Positions 1 to 4,908 are shown, numbered from the stretch's first letter. The stretch: DNA of 5,221 nucleotides from Puniceicoccales bacterium (GCA_031270385.1 JAISXS010000092.1:1-5221); one strand, 5' to 3'. A program made the numbers and translations. The notes: a model not told the origin generated them from the sequence alone.

Positions 1-369
1 CTGATCGACGTTCTGCAGATTCTGTCGCTGTTCTTCCTGCTGTTGATTCTGAAGAAAAATATTAAAAGCAGCTCGATCATCCGGCGCCAACGGCCAATTA
101 TCCCTGTCGCTAAAGTCAATCAGCGGCCGATCATCCGGCGGCGGTGGGTTGTTCAGTTGCTGCTGTTGCGGCGACTGATTGCGACTCCCCTGCGGCCGCC
201 GATTCGGCAGAGGCGGGAGTATTATCTCTCCTCTCGGTTGATTCGGAGGCGGTGGGTTGTTCAGCTGCTGCTGTTGCGGCGGCTGATCGACGTTCTGCAG
301 ATTCTGTCGCTGTTGTTCCAGCTGTTGATTTTGAACAAAAATATCAAAACCAGCTAGATTATCCGGCGT
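1..369 (-). repeat. Long 282-base direct repeat inside the partial Q/N/P-rich gene
   Basis: Bases 1-87 recur at 283-369 with few changes (both begin CTGATCGACGTTCTGCAGAT on the plus strand), a period of 282 bases or 94 codons. A shorter block coding for QQQQLNNPPPP lies at about 140-172 and again at about 248-280, a 108-base offset. Both periods are multiples of three, so the repeats keep the reading frame. The array probably continues beyond the left edge. Confidence 0.85.
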
Positions 370-582
370 CGGTGTTAGGCGATTCTGATACTGTTGTGTG
401 GCAGGGTGTAAATTACCGCCCTGCGCGTATAAACCACGACGATTTCCCAATCCGTCACTAGTATCAATATTCTGGCCGTAATTTCCAATTTGGCTAGCTG
501 ATGAGTTACGTTGGATTATGTTTCCGTTACTATTTGGTTGATAACTAAGATTATTATTCTCAATGGGACATTTTACTTTCAT
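1..582 (-). CDS. Partial Gln/Asn/Pro-rich repeat protein, N-terminal 194 residues (copy 1 of a tandem pair)
   Basis: The frame is open from an ATG at 582-580 to the window edge, giving 194 residues without a stop; the C-terminus lies outside. A strong Shine-Dalgarno site (GAGGAGG, 591-597) sits 8 bases before the ATG, and a consensus promoter lies further upstream. No signal peptide or membrane segment is visible. Residues 19-39 (NGNI-x-Q-x-NS ... GQ-x-I) match residues 23-43 of the neighbouring 365-residue protein without gaps. Residues 76-100 (LAGFDIF, QNQQ, QRQNLQNVDQ) recur at 170-194 as a second copy of a 94-residue repeat. Between them are two QQQQLNNPPPP tracts starting near residues 103 and 139. 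Composition suggests a disordered, surface, secreted or effector-like protein, but this is inference and I do not recognise a family. Plus-strand open frames here are shadows of the repeats. Confidence 0.85.
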   Translation of the reverse strand, partial: MKVKCPIENNNLSYQPNSNGNIIQRNSSASQIGNYGQNIDTSDGLGNRRGLYAQGGNLHPATQQYQNRLTPTPDNLAGFDIFVQNQQLEQQRQNLQNVDQPPQQQQLNNPPPPNQPRGEIILPPLPNRRPQGSRNQSPQQQQLNNPPPPDDRPLIDFSDRDNWPLAPDDRAAFNIFLQNQQQEEQRQNLQNVDQ

Positions 583-590
583 GGCATATT

Positions 591-597
591 CCTCCTC
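591..597 (-). promoter_or_regulatory. Shine-Dalgarno site of the partial Q/N/P-rich gene
   Basis: GAGGAGG on the minus strand, 8 bases before the ATG at 582. An earlier out-of-frame ATG in the spacer (ATGCCATGA) overlaps the real start and stops at once. The site therefore fixes the start at 582. Confidence 0.8.
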
Positions 598-617
598 TTA
601 TTGCCTCGCTCAGCAAT

Positions 618-646
618 ATTATATAGAATAAGATGAGTAATGTCAA
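618..646 (-). promoter_or_regulatory. Consensus sigma70-type promoter of the partial Q/N/P-rich gene
   Basis: Read on the minus strand, TTGACA (646-641) is followed by a 17-base spacer and TATAAT (623-618). Both hexamers and the spacer length match the sigma70 consensus exactly. Transcription would start near 611, leaving a leader of about 28 bases that contains the Shine-Dalgarno site. AT-rich tracts further upstream could act as an UP element. The match suggests strong expression, but no experiment supports it here. Confidence 0.8.
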
Positions 647-950
647 TGGCATATTCCACACATTTTGTATTTATTTTTAACTTCCCAGTTTTTATTAGTC
701 ATTGATTGTAAAAAAACGCGAATGAATGTCGCGTGCAAAACCGAGAAATGCGTCACCGCATGAACATAAAAATTTTCACGCAATTTAAGAAAATTTTTTA
801 ATTTTTTTATTTCACTACAAATTTTGCGCATTGATTTTCTCTCACTATGGTCGTTACACTCGGTAGGGGCGCTCCATCTAGCGATGCTTAGCGGAAAAAT
901 TTTTCTTTTTATAAAAAAATAATGCGCCCTTTTCGAATAAGATGACTATA
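641..950 (-). repeat. Duplicated upstream control region, copy A
   Basis: This gene-free stretch is clearly similar to 2385-2760. Shared blocks include GTCAATGGCATATT, CACATTTTGT, GTTTTTATTAGTC, TGAACATAAAAATTT, CAAATTTTGCGCAT, and a distal block around CTTAGC ... CGCCCTT. Copy A lacks about 60-80 bases that copy B carries around 2585-2660. It has two inverted repeats of its own: ACGCGA/TCGCGT (716-721 and 729-734) and ATGCG/CGCAT around the TCAC near 750. A 62-codon minus-strand open frame lies here, but copy B breaks it early, so I read the region as regulatory rather than coding. Confidence 0.8.
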
Positions 951-1222
951 AAAACTGCACAGCATTACCAGACGAAAATATGTGTCCTTGGCTTTGCTTT
1001 GGCGCACAAACACGTTTCTTTCGAGTAAACACCATAAGGACATAGCGATAACAACCACAAAAAAATCGCAGCACCAGTCAATAAGCCGGTACCGCGATCG
1101 GGAGCTTTCTGACTACAGTCGCTGCCATTACCGACTGAAGCCTTGACTGGGCCACAAGATGTCTTCATCGTTGAGGGTGCCCGTGAATTCCGAACTCTCC
1201 GACGACATGCTCCTGCGACCGA
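951..1222. other. Gap between the two paralogues; degenerate Ser-repeat coding remnant and possible small membrane peptide
   Basis: No gene here is convincing. On the minus strand a 67-codon frame (1168-965) has a hydrophobic stretch (TGLLTGAAIFLWLLSLC) that could span a membrane, but no Shine-Dalgarno site. It is in frame with the upstream 365-residue gene, separated only by that gene's TAA and 18 further sense codons. A second, 26-codon frame (1208-1128, starting MSSESSEF) follows AGGAG too closely for a normal site. Its first bases resemble the Ser-rich repeat just before the stop. This may be a decayed C-terminus of the 365-residue gene. A weak stem (1073-1077 with 1086-1090) followed on the minus strand by seven T residues (1065-1059) could also terminate transcription. 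Confidence 0.35.
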
Positions 1223-2320
1223 TTAAAAGTACGACTCCAAACTATCTGACGACCTCGAACTCCTCGACGACCCCGAACTATCTGACGACCTCGAACCCCT
1301 CGACGACGTACTCGTGCTCATAGACGAATCTCCTAGTGGCAGCATACCATCCAAACCCATATTTTGATACGCTGAGTTAAAAACATCATCCGAATTCTGT
1401 GACAAATTAAACTGCCCACCGTGATTGGTAGGTACGGCCAATCGTTGCAGACTGGGAGAAACAAAGCTAAAATAATTATTATATTCATTTAAGCCTTGAC
1501 CACCAACACTCTGCGTCCGATTATTCGGCGGCGGCGGTTGGTTGTTCGGTTGCTGCTGTTGCGGCGGTTGGTTGTTCGGTTGCTGCCGTTGCGGCGGCGG
1601 CGGCTGATTATTCGACTGTATCACAACCTCAGATATTACCTGATCAAATCGTCGAATAAGTTCTGGAAACAGCTCATACGGCAGATCATCCAGTCGCTGT
1701 CTGAAATTCAGTACACACGACGGCAACGACTGCAACAACTGATGACTAGACGACGGCGGCACAAACGCATACCGGCCACTTTGCGGGGCACCCGTAGATT
1801 CCGGTGTCGAAAACCTGTTCAACTGCGACGCTGAATCGTCAGCGACTGGTCCTTCCTGCTTGGCATTTACATTCACCAATTCCTGCATTTTTTCCTGAAA
1901 TTCTTTCATCTGATCCGACATTTGCTGTTGCGCTCGATCCATCTGCTGCATTTGAGTCAGCACGGCATTAATTTGAGTCGGCACGGCATTAATTTGAGTC
2001 AGCACGGCATTAGCTACCCGCACCGCTTCATCCGCTTTTCGCTCAATGTGGTCCTGCACTCCCTGCTGGCTGGTAGACTGCGGTTGTGTTGTCAATGGCG
2101 GTAGAGCACCATGCGAATGATGGGAGCCTTCGTGGCCACGACCACGAAGACGTGTACTTGCACGACCGCGCAGCATACCTCCATTATTGCGGATATCCTG
2201 GCCGCCATCCCTAACCCGACCAGTTTGTGAATTGTGTTGGGTTATATTCCCATTGTTACCTTGCTTACTGGCAAGGTATTTTTGTGCTATTTTAGCAATT
2301 ACTCTTGTGTCATGACTCAT
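1223..2320 (-). CDS. Low-complexity Gln/Asn/Pro/Ser-rich protein with predicted coiled coil, 365 residues (copy 2)
   Basis: The ATG at 2320 follows AAAGGAGG by five bases. Residues 23-43 (NGNI-x-Q-x-NS ... GQ-x-I) match the N-terminus of the partial neighbour. Residues 50-62 are Arg/Gly-rich and 63-71 His-rich. Residues 90-155 look like a coiled coil: three heptads of the type NAVLTQI, then Gln/Met-rich heptads. Residues 200-235 form a more ordinary, possibly folded segment with a single Cys. Residues 237-268 are a Q/N/P tract made of 10-residue units. Residues 335-362 are a Ser/Arg/Asp tail built of 12-residue repeats. There is no signal peptide or hydrophobic helix. I recognise no family; an exported effector-like or scaffold protein is possible, but that is inference from composition. 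The frame may once have continued past the stop. Confidence 0.88.
   Translation of the reverse strand: MSHDTRVIAKIAQKYLASKQGNNGNITQHNSQTGRVRDGGQDIRNNGGMLRGRASTRLRGRGHEGSHHSHGALPPLTTQPQSTSQQGVQDHIERKADEAVRVANAVLTQINAVPTQINAVLTQMQQMDRAQQQMSDQMKEFQEKMQELVNVNAKQEGPVADDSASQLNRFSTPESTGAPQSGRYAFVPPSSSHQLLQSLPSCVLNFRQRLDDLPYELFPELIRRFDQVISEVVIQSNNQPPPPQRQQPNNQPPQQQQPNNQPPPPNNRTQSVGGQGLNEYNNYFSFVSPSLQRLAVPTNHGGQFNLSQNSDDVFNSAYQNMGLDGMLPLGDSSMSTSTSSRGSRSSDSSGSSRSSRSSDSLESYF
1242..1307 (-). repeat. 36-base tandem repeat coding for the Ser-rich tail
   Basis: A 30-base segment beginning CTATCTGACGACCTCGAAC on the plus strand lies at 1242-1271 and again at 1278-1307 with one difference, a period of 36 bases. 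It encodes 12-residue units (SSRGSRSSDSSG, then SSRSSRSSDSLE) just before the stop codon. A more diverged similar segment appears after the stop near 1187-1208, in another frame. Confidence 0.85.
1535..1594 (-). repeat. 30-base tandem repeat coding for the Q/N/P tract
   Basis: Two adjoining 30-base units (1535-1564, 1565-1594), each beginning CGGTTGGTTGTTCGGTTGCT on the plus strand, differ at a single base in the second unit. They code for the 10-residue NNQPP/QQQQP pattern of the 365-residue protein. The period is a multiple of three. Confidence 0.85.
1951..2013 (-). repeat. Three 21-base repeats coding for identical heptads
   Basis: Units at 1951-1971, 1972-1992 and 1993-2013 each read TTTGAGTC, A or G, GCACGGCATTA plus a final base; they differ by one base in the middle unit and one at the end of the last. 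They encode NAVLTQI, NAVPTQI and NAVLTQM. A 7-residue period fits a coiled coil, and the near identity points to recent slippage or unequal crossover. Confidence 0.88.
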
Positions 2321-2325
2321 AGCAT

Positions 2326-2333
2326 CCTCCTTT
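2326..2333 (-). promoter_or_regulatory. Shine-Dalgarno site of the 365-residue gene
   Basis: AAAGGAGG on the minus strand with a five-base spacer to the ATG at 2320. It is a near-perfect match to the anti-Shine-Dalgarno sequence and fixes this start. Confidence 0.8.
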
Positions 2334-2356
2334 TTTTGTTATTTTGCTAGTAGTGC

Positions 2357-2390
2357 TATATGATGAAAAGAATAAGATAAGCAACGTCAA
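2357..2390 (-). promoter_or_regulatory. Degenerate counterpart of the consensus promoter, copy B
   Basis: Read on the minus strand, TTGACG (2390-2385) aligns with the consensus -35 of copy A. At 17 bases the sequence is TTCATC, a poor -10. The nearest good candidate, CATATA (2362-2357), lies 22 bases away. A small insertion relative to copy A (near 2362-2368) explains the change. Expression could be weaker, or could use TTGCTT with ATATAG at 17 bases instead. This is inferred from alignment by eye. Confidence 0.4.
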
Positions 2391-2760
2391 TGGCATATTT
2401 TGCACATTTTGTGCTTATTTTTAGTTTTCCTGTTTTTATTAGTCGTTGATTGCTAAAACATGAATGAATATCGCGCATAAAATCTAGGAATATACCATCA
2501 TGTGAACATAAAAATTTCCCCACAATTTAAAAAAATTTTTAAGTTTTTTACTTCATCACAAATTTTGCGCATCAATTTTCCCGTTGGGCCTCCAGTGCGC
2601 CTTTGAATGCAAAGGAGACACCTGTAAAATCCAGAAAACAATTAAGCGAAATCCGAATTTTTACAATTACATACTCAGGGCATCATAATCCAACAACACT
2701 TAGCAAGAAAATTTTCCTTCTTATGAAGAAAAACACGCCCTTCTCAGATAAAACAAATAT
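2385..2760 (-). repeat. Duplicated upstream control region, copy B
   Basis: This is the homologue of 641-950, upstream of the 365-residue gene. The match is strong over 2385-2583 and resumes at about 2660-2755, where CTTAGC, AAAATTTT and CGCCCTT blocks recur. Copy B has extra sequence around 2585-2660, including a CCTTTG/CAAAGG inverted repeat (2600-2615, four-base loop). A plus-strand frame of 77 codons from 2603 lacks a ribosome site and looks fortuitous. Confidence 0.78.
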
Positions 2761-2793
2761 ATCTCATCTGCGAAGGACACGTTATTTTTTCGG

Positions 2794-2872
2794 CAAAAAA
2801 CGGAAATTTTCCACCAAGTATAGTCATCTTCCCTGAGAAAAGCACCCCCCTATTCCAAAAAACGGAAATTTT
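2794..2872. repeat. 17-base direct repeat pair with flanking inverted CGGCAAAA/TTTTGCCG
   Basis: CAAAAAACGGAAATTTT occurs at 2794-2810 and exactly again at 2856-2872. The outer edges form an inverted pair, CGGCAAAA (2791-2798) and TTTTGCCG (2869-2876). It could be the remnant of a small mobile or palindromic element, or a double binding site. No function is established. Confidence 0.7.
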
Positions 2873-2903
2873 GCCGCTAAATATCATCAAACAGAATGCT
2901 TTC

Positions 2904-2961
2904 TTCAAGTAAGATACTTATATCGTTTAACAAGATGTCCTTTTCAAGTGAGATAGCTATA
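2904..2961. repeat. 19-base imperfect direct repeat, 39-base spacing
   Basis: TTCAAGTAAGATACTTATA (2904-2922) and TTCAAGTGAGATAGCTATA (2943-2961) differ at two positions. The 39-base offset is close to four helical turns, which would place both on the same DNA face. This fits a pair of protein-binding sites upstream of the plus-strand genes, though it is only a suggestion. Confidence 0.6.
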
Positions 2962-3064
2962 CATTTCCTTTTGCCGACGTTGCCAATTCCTTTTTTCTCA
3001 TTCAAAAGTGGCATATTTTCGTTTTTTTATGGAAAAATTTTTAATTATTGTTACACAGTTGCCC

Positions 3065-3071
3065 GGAGGGG
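3065..3071 (+). promoter_or_regulatory. Shine-Dalgarno site deciding the start at 3078
   Basis: GGAGGGG ends six bases before the ATG at 3078. An upstream in-frame ATG at 3048 has no such site, so the shorter protein is preferred. Confidence 0.75.
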
Positions 3072-3077
3072 TGTTGG

Positions 3078-3416
3078 ATGAAAAATTTTGGTCCGAAGGT
3101 GGCAAAGGTCATAGCGAGGGATTGTGTCGTCTTTTCGTGCGTAGCTAGGGAACAAATTGTAAAAAAAAGAGTGCTATCGGTGGAGTCCGAATTCGGACTG
3201 CGAAAATTCAAAGCCGTCAGCGTCGATACAAAATTCGGAATTACATTCAAAATCTCCGGAATCATCGTTGATGCAAAGACATTCAGGAAAGGGCTTTGCG
3301 AGAGAATCGGAAAAAAACTCGGCTCCGAACAATTCAGTGACATGAAAGCGAAAGCTTTGGATAAAGCAATGGGAAAAGTTATCCCAAAGATCGTGAAATT
3401 TGCGCACAACAGCTGA
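3078..3416 (+). CDS. Small strongly basic protein of unknown function, 112 residues
   Basis: The ATG at 3078 is chosen over one at 3048 because GGAGGGG (3065-3071) precedes it at the right distance. The protein is very basic: by my count 19 Lys and 6 Arg against 10 acidic residues. It has three Cys (16, 21, 74), a central beta-like segment (about residues 44-65) and a C-terminal amphipathic stretch (about 86-108) rich in Lys, Ala and Ile. There is no signal peptide or membrane helix. It is followed after 31 bases by the first of two paralogous genes, which suggests co-transcription. A 126-codon frame on the opposite strand covers the same bases but lacks a ribosome site. The high charge could mean nucleic-acid or membrane binding, but I do not recognise a family. 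Confidence 0.65.
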   Translation: MKNFGPKVAKVIARDCVVFSCVAREQIVKKRVLSVESEFGLRKFKAVSVDTKFGITFKISGIIVDAKTFRKGLCERIGKKLGSEQFSDMKAKALDKAMGKVIPKIVKFAHNS

Positions 3417-3437
3417 TGCAATCGAAAATTTTCAACT

Positions 3438-3442
3438 AGGGG
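3438..3442 (+). promoter_or_regulatory. Shine-Dalgarno site deciding the start at 3448
   Basis: AGGGG ends five bases before the ATG at 3448. The longer frame from 3400 would overlap the preceding gene and has no site. The paralogue downstream also starts at the position equivalent to 3448. Confidence 0.7.
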
Positions 3443-3447
3443 TGGAT

Positions 3448-3807
3448 ATGGAAAAAATTAACGGTGGTAAGATTGAAAAATACATACACAAAGAGTTCGC
3501 CTGTACAAAATCAATCAGAAACAAACACAACCGGATTGATCAGAAGCTTTGTGACCAAAAAGGACCGTACTCTTACAACATAAATAAGGAAAAGGTTACG
3601 GAGGAAGTTTTTCGCGTGGAGCTCTGCAAAAGGGAAGGTGTGAAATGCTCAAAAAAAATAATTAAGGATTTGCAGACTGAAGCCGACAAAATGGGAATAA
3701 AAAGAAAAGAACCATGTGAAAGCTCATACATTTACAGGAATGAGATCGACGATTCCAGCGAATTTGAGTCAAAAAATAGTTCAGACGAATCTGGATCAGA
3801 TACCTAG
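3448..3807 (+). CDS. Unrecognised small Cys-containing protein, 119 residues (paralogue 1)
   Basis: The start at 3448 is fixed by AGGGG and by ungapped alignment with the next gene. Shared residues over 1-45 include Y12, H14, F17, C19, SIRN (22-25), RID (29-31), C35, Q37, G39, YSY (41-43) and I45. Further shared blocks are EVFR (53-56), REG (62-64) and PCE (89-91). Cys 60 and 67 are particular to this copy. The C-terminal 20 residues are Ser- and acid-rich (SSEFES, SSDESGSD) and have no match in the paralogue. There is no signal peptide or membrane segment, so it is probably cytosolic or exported by an unconventional route. The conserved Cys/His set could bind metal, but the spacing matches no zinc motif I know. 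Function unknown. Confidence 0.82.
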   Translation: MEKINGGKIEKYIHKEFACTKSIRNKHNRIDQKLCDQKGPYSYNINKEKVTEEVFRVELCKREGVKCSKKIIKDLQTEADKMGIKRKEPCESSYIYRNEIDDSSEFESKNSSDESGSDT

Positions 3808-3868
3808 CTAGAAGATTAATATGTCTCGTATGTTGTTTTTTTTACACACGATAATTTTTCAACAAAAT

Positions 3869-3873
3869 GGAGG
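3869..3873 (+). promoter_or_regulatory. Shine-Dalgarno site of paralogue 2
   Basis: GGAGG lies six bases before the ATG at 3880. The 72-base gap before the gene carries an eight-T run (3836-3843) without a convincing preceding stem, so I do not call a terminator there. Confidence 0.75.
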
Positions 3874-3879
3874 ATAAAA

Positions 3880-4263
3880 ATGGAAGGAGTTGACAATGGG
3901 TGCACATATAAATACGTACACGAGGAATTTACATGTAAAAAATCAATAAGAAATTCAACGGGAAGGATTGACCCTTGTCTTTGTTACCAAAGGGGAGAAT
4001 ATTCCTACGAAATAAAAATAATAGAGTCTTCCGATGACTCGTTCGTAACAAAAATCACGGAAGTTCCAAAAGAAGTTTTTCGCTCCACGCTTCGCAGCAG
4101 AGAGGGAAGGAAGGCTTCAAATCAAATACTAAAGAAACTAAACAACAATGTGGACAAATACGCAAGGAGAAGGGACGAACCGTGCGAATACTCCTATTCC
4201 TTCGAATACGAAACATATAGCCCGAATGGGTTCGTTCCCGGCCACGACATATGGTATGCGTAG
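3880..4263 (+). CDS. Unrecognised small Cys-containing protein, 127 residues (paralogue 2)
   Basis: This is a tandem paralogue of the preceding gene. The first 45 residues align without gaps (Y12, H14, F17, C19, SIRN 22-25, RID 29-31, C35, Q37, G39, YSY 41-43, I45). A 12-residue insertion, rich in Ser/Asp, lies near residues 48-59; after it the shared blocks resume exactly 12 residues later (EVFR 65-68, REG 74-76, EPCE 100-103). Extra Cys are at 8 and 33. The tail is Tyr-rich and neutral (EYETY, GHDIWYA), unlike the acidic Ser-rich tail of paralogue 1. Three Cys are kept in both: 19, 35 and 102 here. No signal peptide or membrane segment is seen. A shared fold with specialised tails is likely; the role is unknown. 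Confidence 0.85.
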   Translation: MEGVDNGCTYKYVHEEFTCKKSIRNSTGRIDPCLCYQRGEYSYEIKIIESSDDSFVTKITEVPKEVFRSTLRSREGRKASNQILKKLNNNVDKYARRRDEPCEYSYSFEYETYSPNGFVPGHDIWYA

Positions 4264-4292
4264 GTGGGCGAGCTTGCCCATAGCCACCCAGC
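4263..4292 (+). other. Hairpin directly after the stop of paralogue 2
   Basis: TGGGC (4265-4269) pairs with GCCCA (4276-4280), with an added G-U pair. An alternative longer fold pairs GGTGG with CCACC further out. No T-run follows, so it is not a standard intrinsic terminator; it may slow transcription or protect the mRNA end. Confidence 0.4.
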
Positions 4293-4316
4293 GTAAATAA
4301 ATTTGCGTTGGCAGTA

Positions 4317-4337
4317 CCGGACATTTAACTCTGTCGG
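4317..4337 (+). other. Small hairpin abutting the tadA start codon
   Basis: CCG-ACA (4317-4323, one bulged G) can pair with TGTCGG (4332-4337) around an eight-base loop. It ends on the base before the tadA ATG. The region has no clear Shine-Dalgarno site, so this structure might limit or shape initiation. Evidence is pairing by eye only. Confidence 0.3.
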
Positions 4338-4895
4338 ATGAACGATTGTCCATTTGGAAAAAAGTATCCATCCGAGCTAAGGAGAGACGATGAGTATTTC
4401 ATGGCGATCGCGTATAACCAAGCAATAGAGGCATGGAGAAAGGATGAAACGCCGATCGGGGCGGTGGCCGTTCTTGGAAGCGAGATAATAGCGTCGGCAC
4501 ATAACTCCGTTATTTCGCTAAACGATCCGACAGCACATGCCGAACTGCAACTAATCACGCAAGCAGCGAGGGTAATCGGCGACTGGCGGTTGGACGACGT
4601 TGCAATATACGTTACAAAAGAGCCATGTCCAATGTGTTCGGGTGCCATGATCATGGGTAGGGTAGGGACCGTGATCTTTGGAGCCGAAGACCCCAAAATG
4701 GGATGCCTTGGAGGATGTTTTCATTTGCAAAATTTAAAAGAAATTAACCATCGTCCAATTGTGAAATCCGGTATCCTCGGAGATGATTGCAGAGTACTGA
4801 TCCAGTCATTTTTCGCAATGAAACGCAAAAAATCACATAACGAACAAGTAAGAAGTGCGGCGCCTACCGCGCCGCACAACACCATACTCAATTAG
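4338..4895 (+). CDS. tadA: tRNA-specific adenosine deaminase TadA, 185 residues
   Basis: TadA deaminates adenosine 34 in the anticodon of tRNA-Arg(ACG) to inosine in the cytosol, so one tRNA can read several codons. The cytidine/deoxycytidylate deaminase fold is evident: PIGAV (39-43), HAE (67-69) with zinc ligand H67 and catalytic E69, and PCPMC (96-100) with zinc ligands C97 and C100. Residues 117-126 (EDPKMGCLGG) replace the ARDAKTGAAG-type segment of E. coli; the Asp and Lys are kept. The usual Ala after HAE-x-x is Leu (72). The family normally ends near FFAMKRK (158-164), so the last 20 residues are an extra tail. No clear Shine-Dalgarno site precedes the ATG. Methionine 22 (4401) is a less likely start because it would remove conserved N-terminal residues. 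It lies 74 bases after the paralogue pair and could be expressed with it. Confidence 0.95.
   Translation: MNDCPFGKKYPSELRRDDEYFMAIAYNQAIEAWRKDETPIGAVAVLGSEIIASAHNSVISLNDPTAHAELQLITQAARVIGDWRLDDVAIYVTKEPCPMCSGAMIMGRVGTVIFGAEDPKMGCLGGCFHLQNLKEINHRPIVKSGILGDDCRVLIQSFFAMKRKKSHNEQVRSAAPTAPHNTILN
4855..4877 (+). other. Perfect 9-bp GC-rich hairpin inside the end of tadA
   Basis: GTGCGGCGC (4855-4863) pairs perfectly with GCGCCGCAC (4869-4877) around a five-base loop. It encodes RSAAPTAPH in the extra tail. No T-run follows. It may be a structure-based 3' mRNA stabiliser or part of a factor-assisted terminator, or a small inserted palindrome. Confidence 0.7.
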
Positions 4896-4908
4896 ATGAA
4901 GGAAAAAT

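Larger units (their letters stand above)
2761..3064. other. AT-rich spacer between divergent genes with short repeats
   Basis: No gene is supported here. The sequence contains a T6-CGGC-A6 inverted repeat (2785-2800), a 17-base direct repeat (2794-2810 and 2856-2872) and a 19-base imperfect direct repeat (2904-2922 and 2943-2961). A 61-codon plus-strand frame from 2896 has no ribosome site and is rejected. The promoter of the plus-strand genes should lie in the last 150 bases, but I cannot pick a clear -35/-10 pair. One copy of TGGCATATT (3009-3017) lies here. Confidence 0.6.

Noticed and set aside
43..461. Two plus-strand open frames of about 105 codons rich in Arg/Leu or Ala/Val
   Set aside because: They are antisense to the Q/N/P-rich repeat gene and owe their length to its repeats; neither has a ribosome site.
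643..831. Minus-strand 62-codon frame upstream of the partial gene
   Set aside because: It overlaps the promoter, and the homologous copy B frame starts similarly (MRKIC) but stops after about 24 codons, so the conservation is of DNA, not protein.
1059..1090. Minus-strand weak stem followed by seven T, possible terminator of the 365-residue gene
   Set aside because: The stem is only five pairs with one G-T and is separated from the T-run; too weak to call.
1496..2104. Plus-strand frames with RRRLVVRLLLLRR- and LSRHGINLSQHGI-like repeats
   Set aside because: They are antisense shadows of the repeats in the 365-residue gene.
1..2320. CRISPR-like array from the many short repeats
   Set aside because: Repeats are in-frame coding units with no unique spacers of constant length, and no cas genes are present.
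2603..3081. Plus-strand frames of 77 and 61 codons in the spacer
   Set aside because: No Shine-Dalgarno site and AT-driven composition; the first lies partly in the duplicated control region and the second overlaps the real start at 3078.
3041..3421. Minus-strand 126-codon frame opposite the basic protein gene
   Set aside because: It lacks a ribosome site, while the plus-strand gene has one and fits the gene order.
4055..4696. Three minus-strand frames opposite paralogue 2 and tadA
   Set aside because: They overlap a certain gene (tadA) and a well-supported paralogue and have no features of their own.
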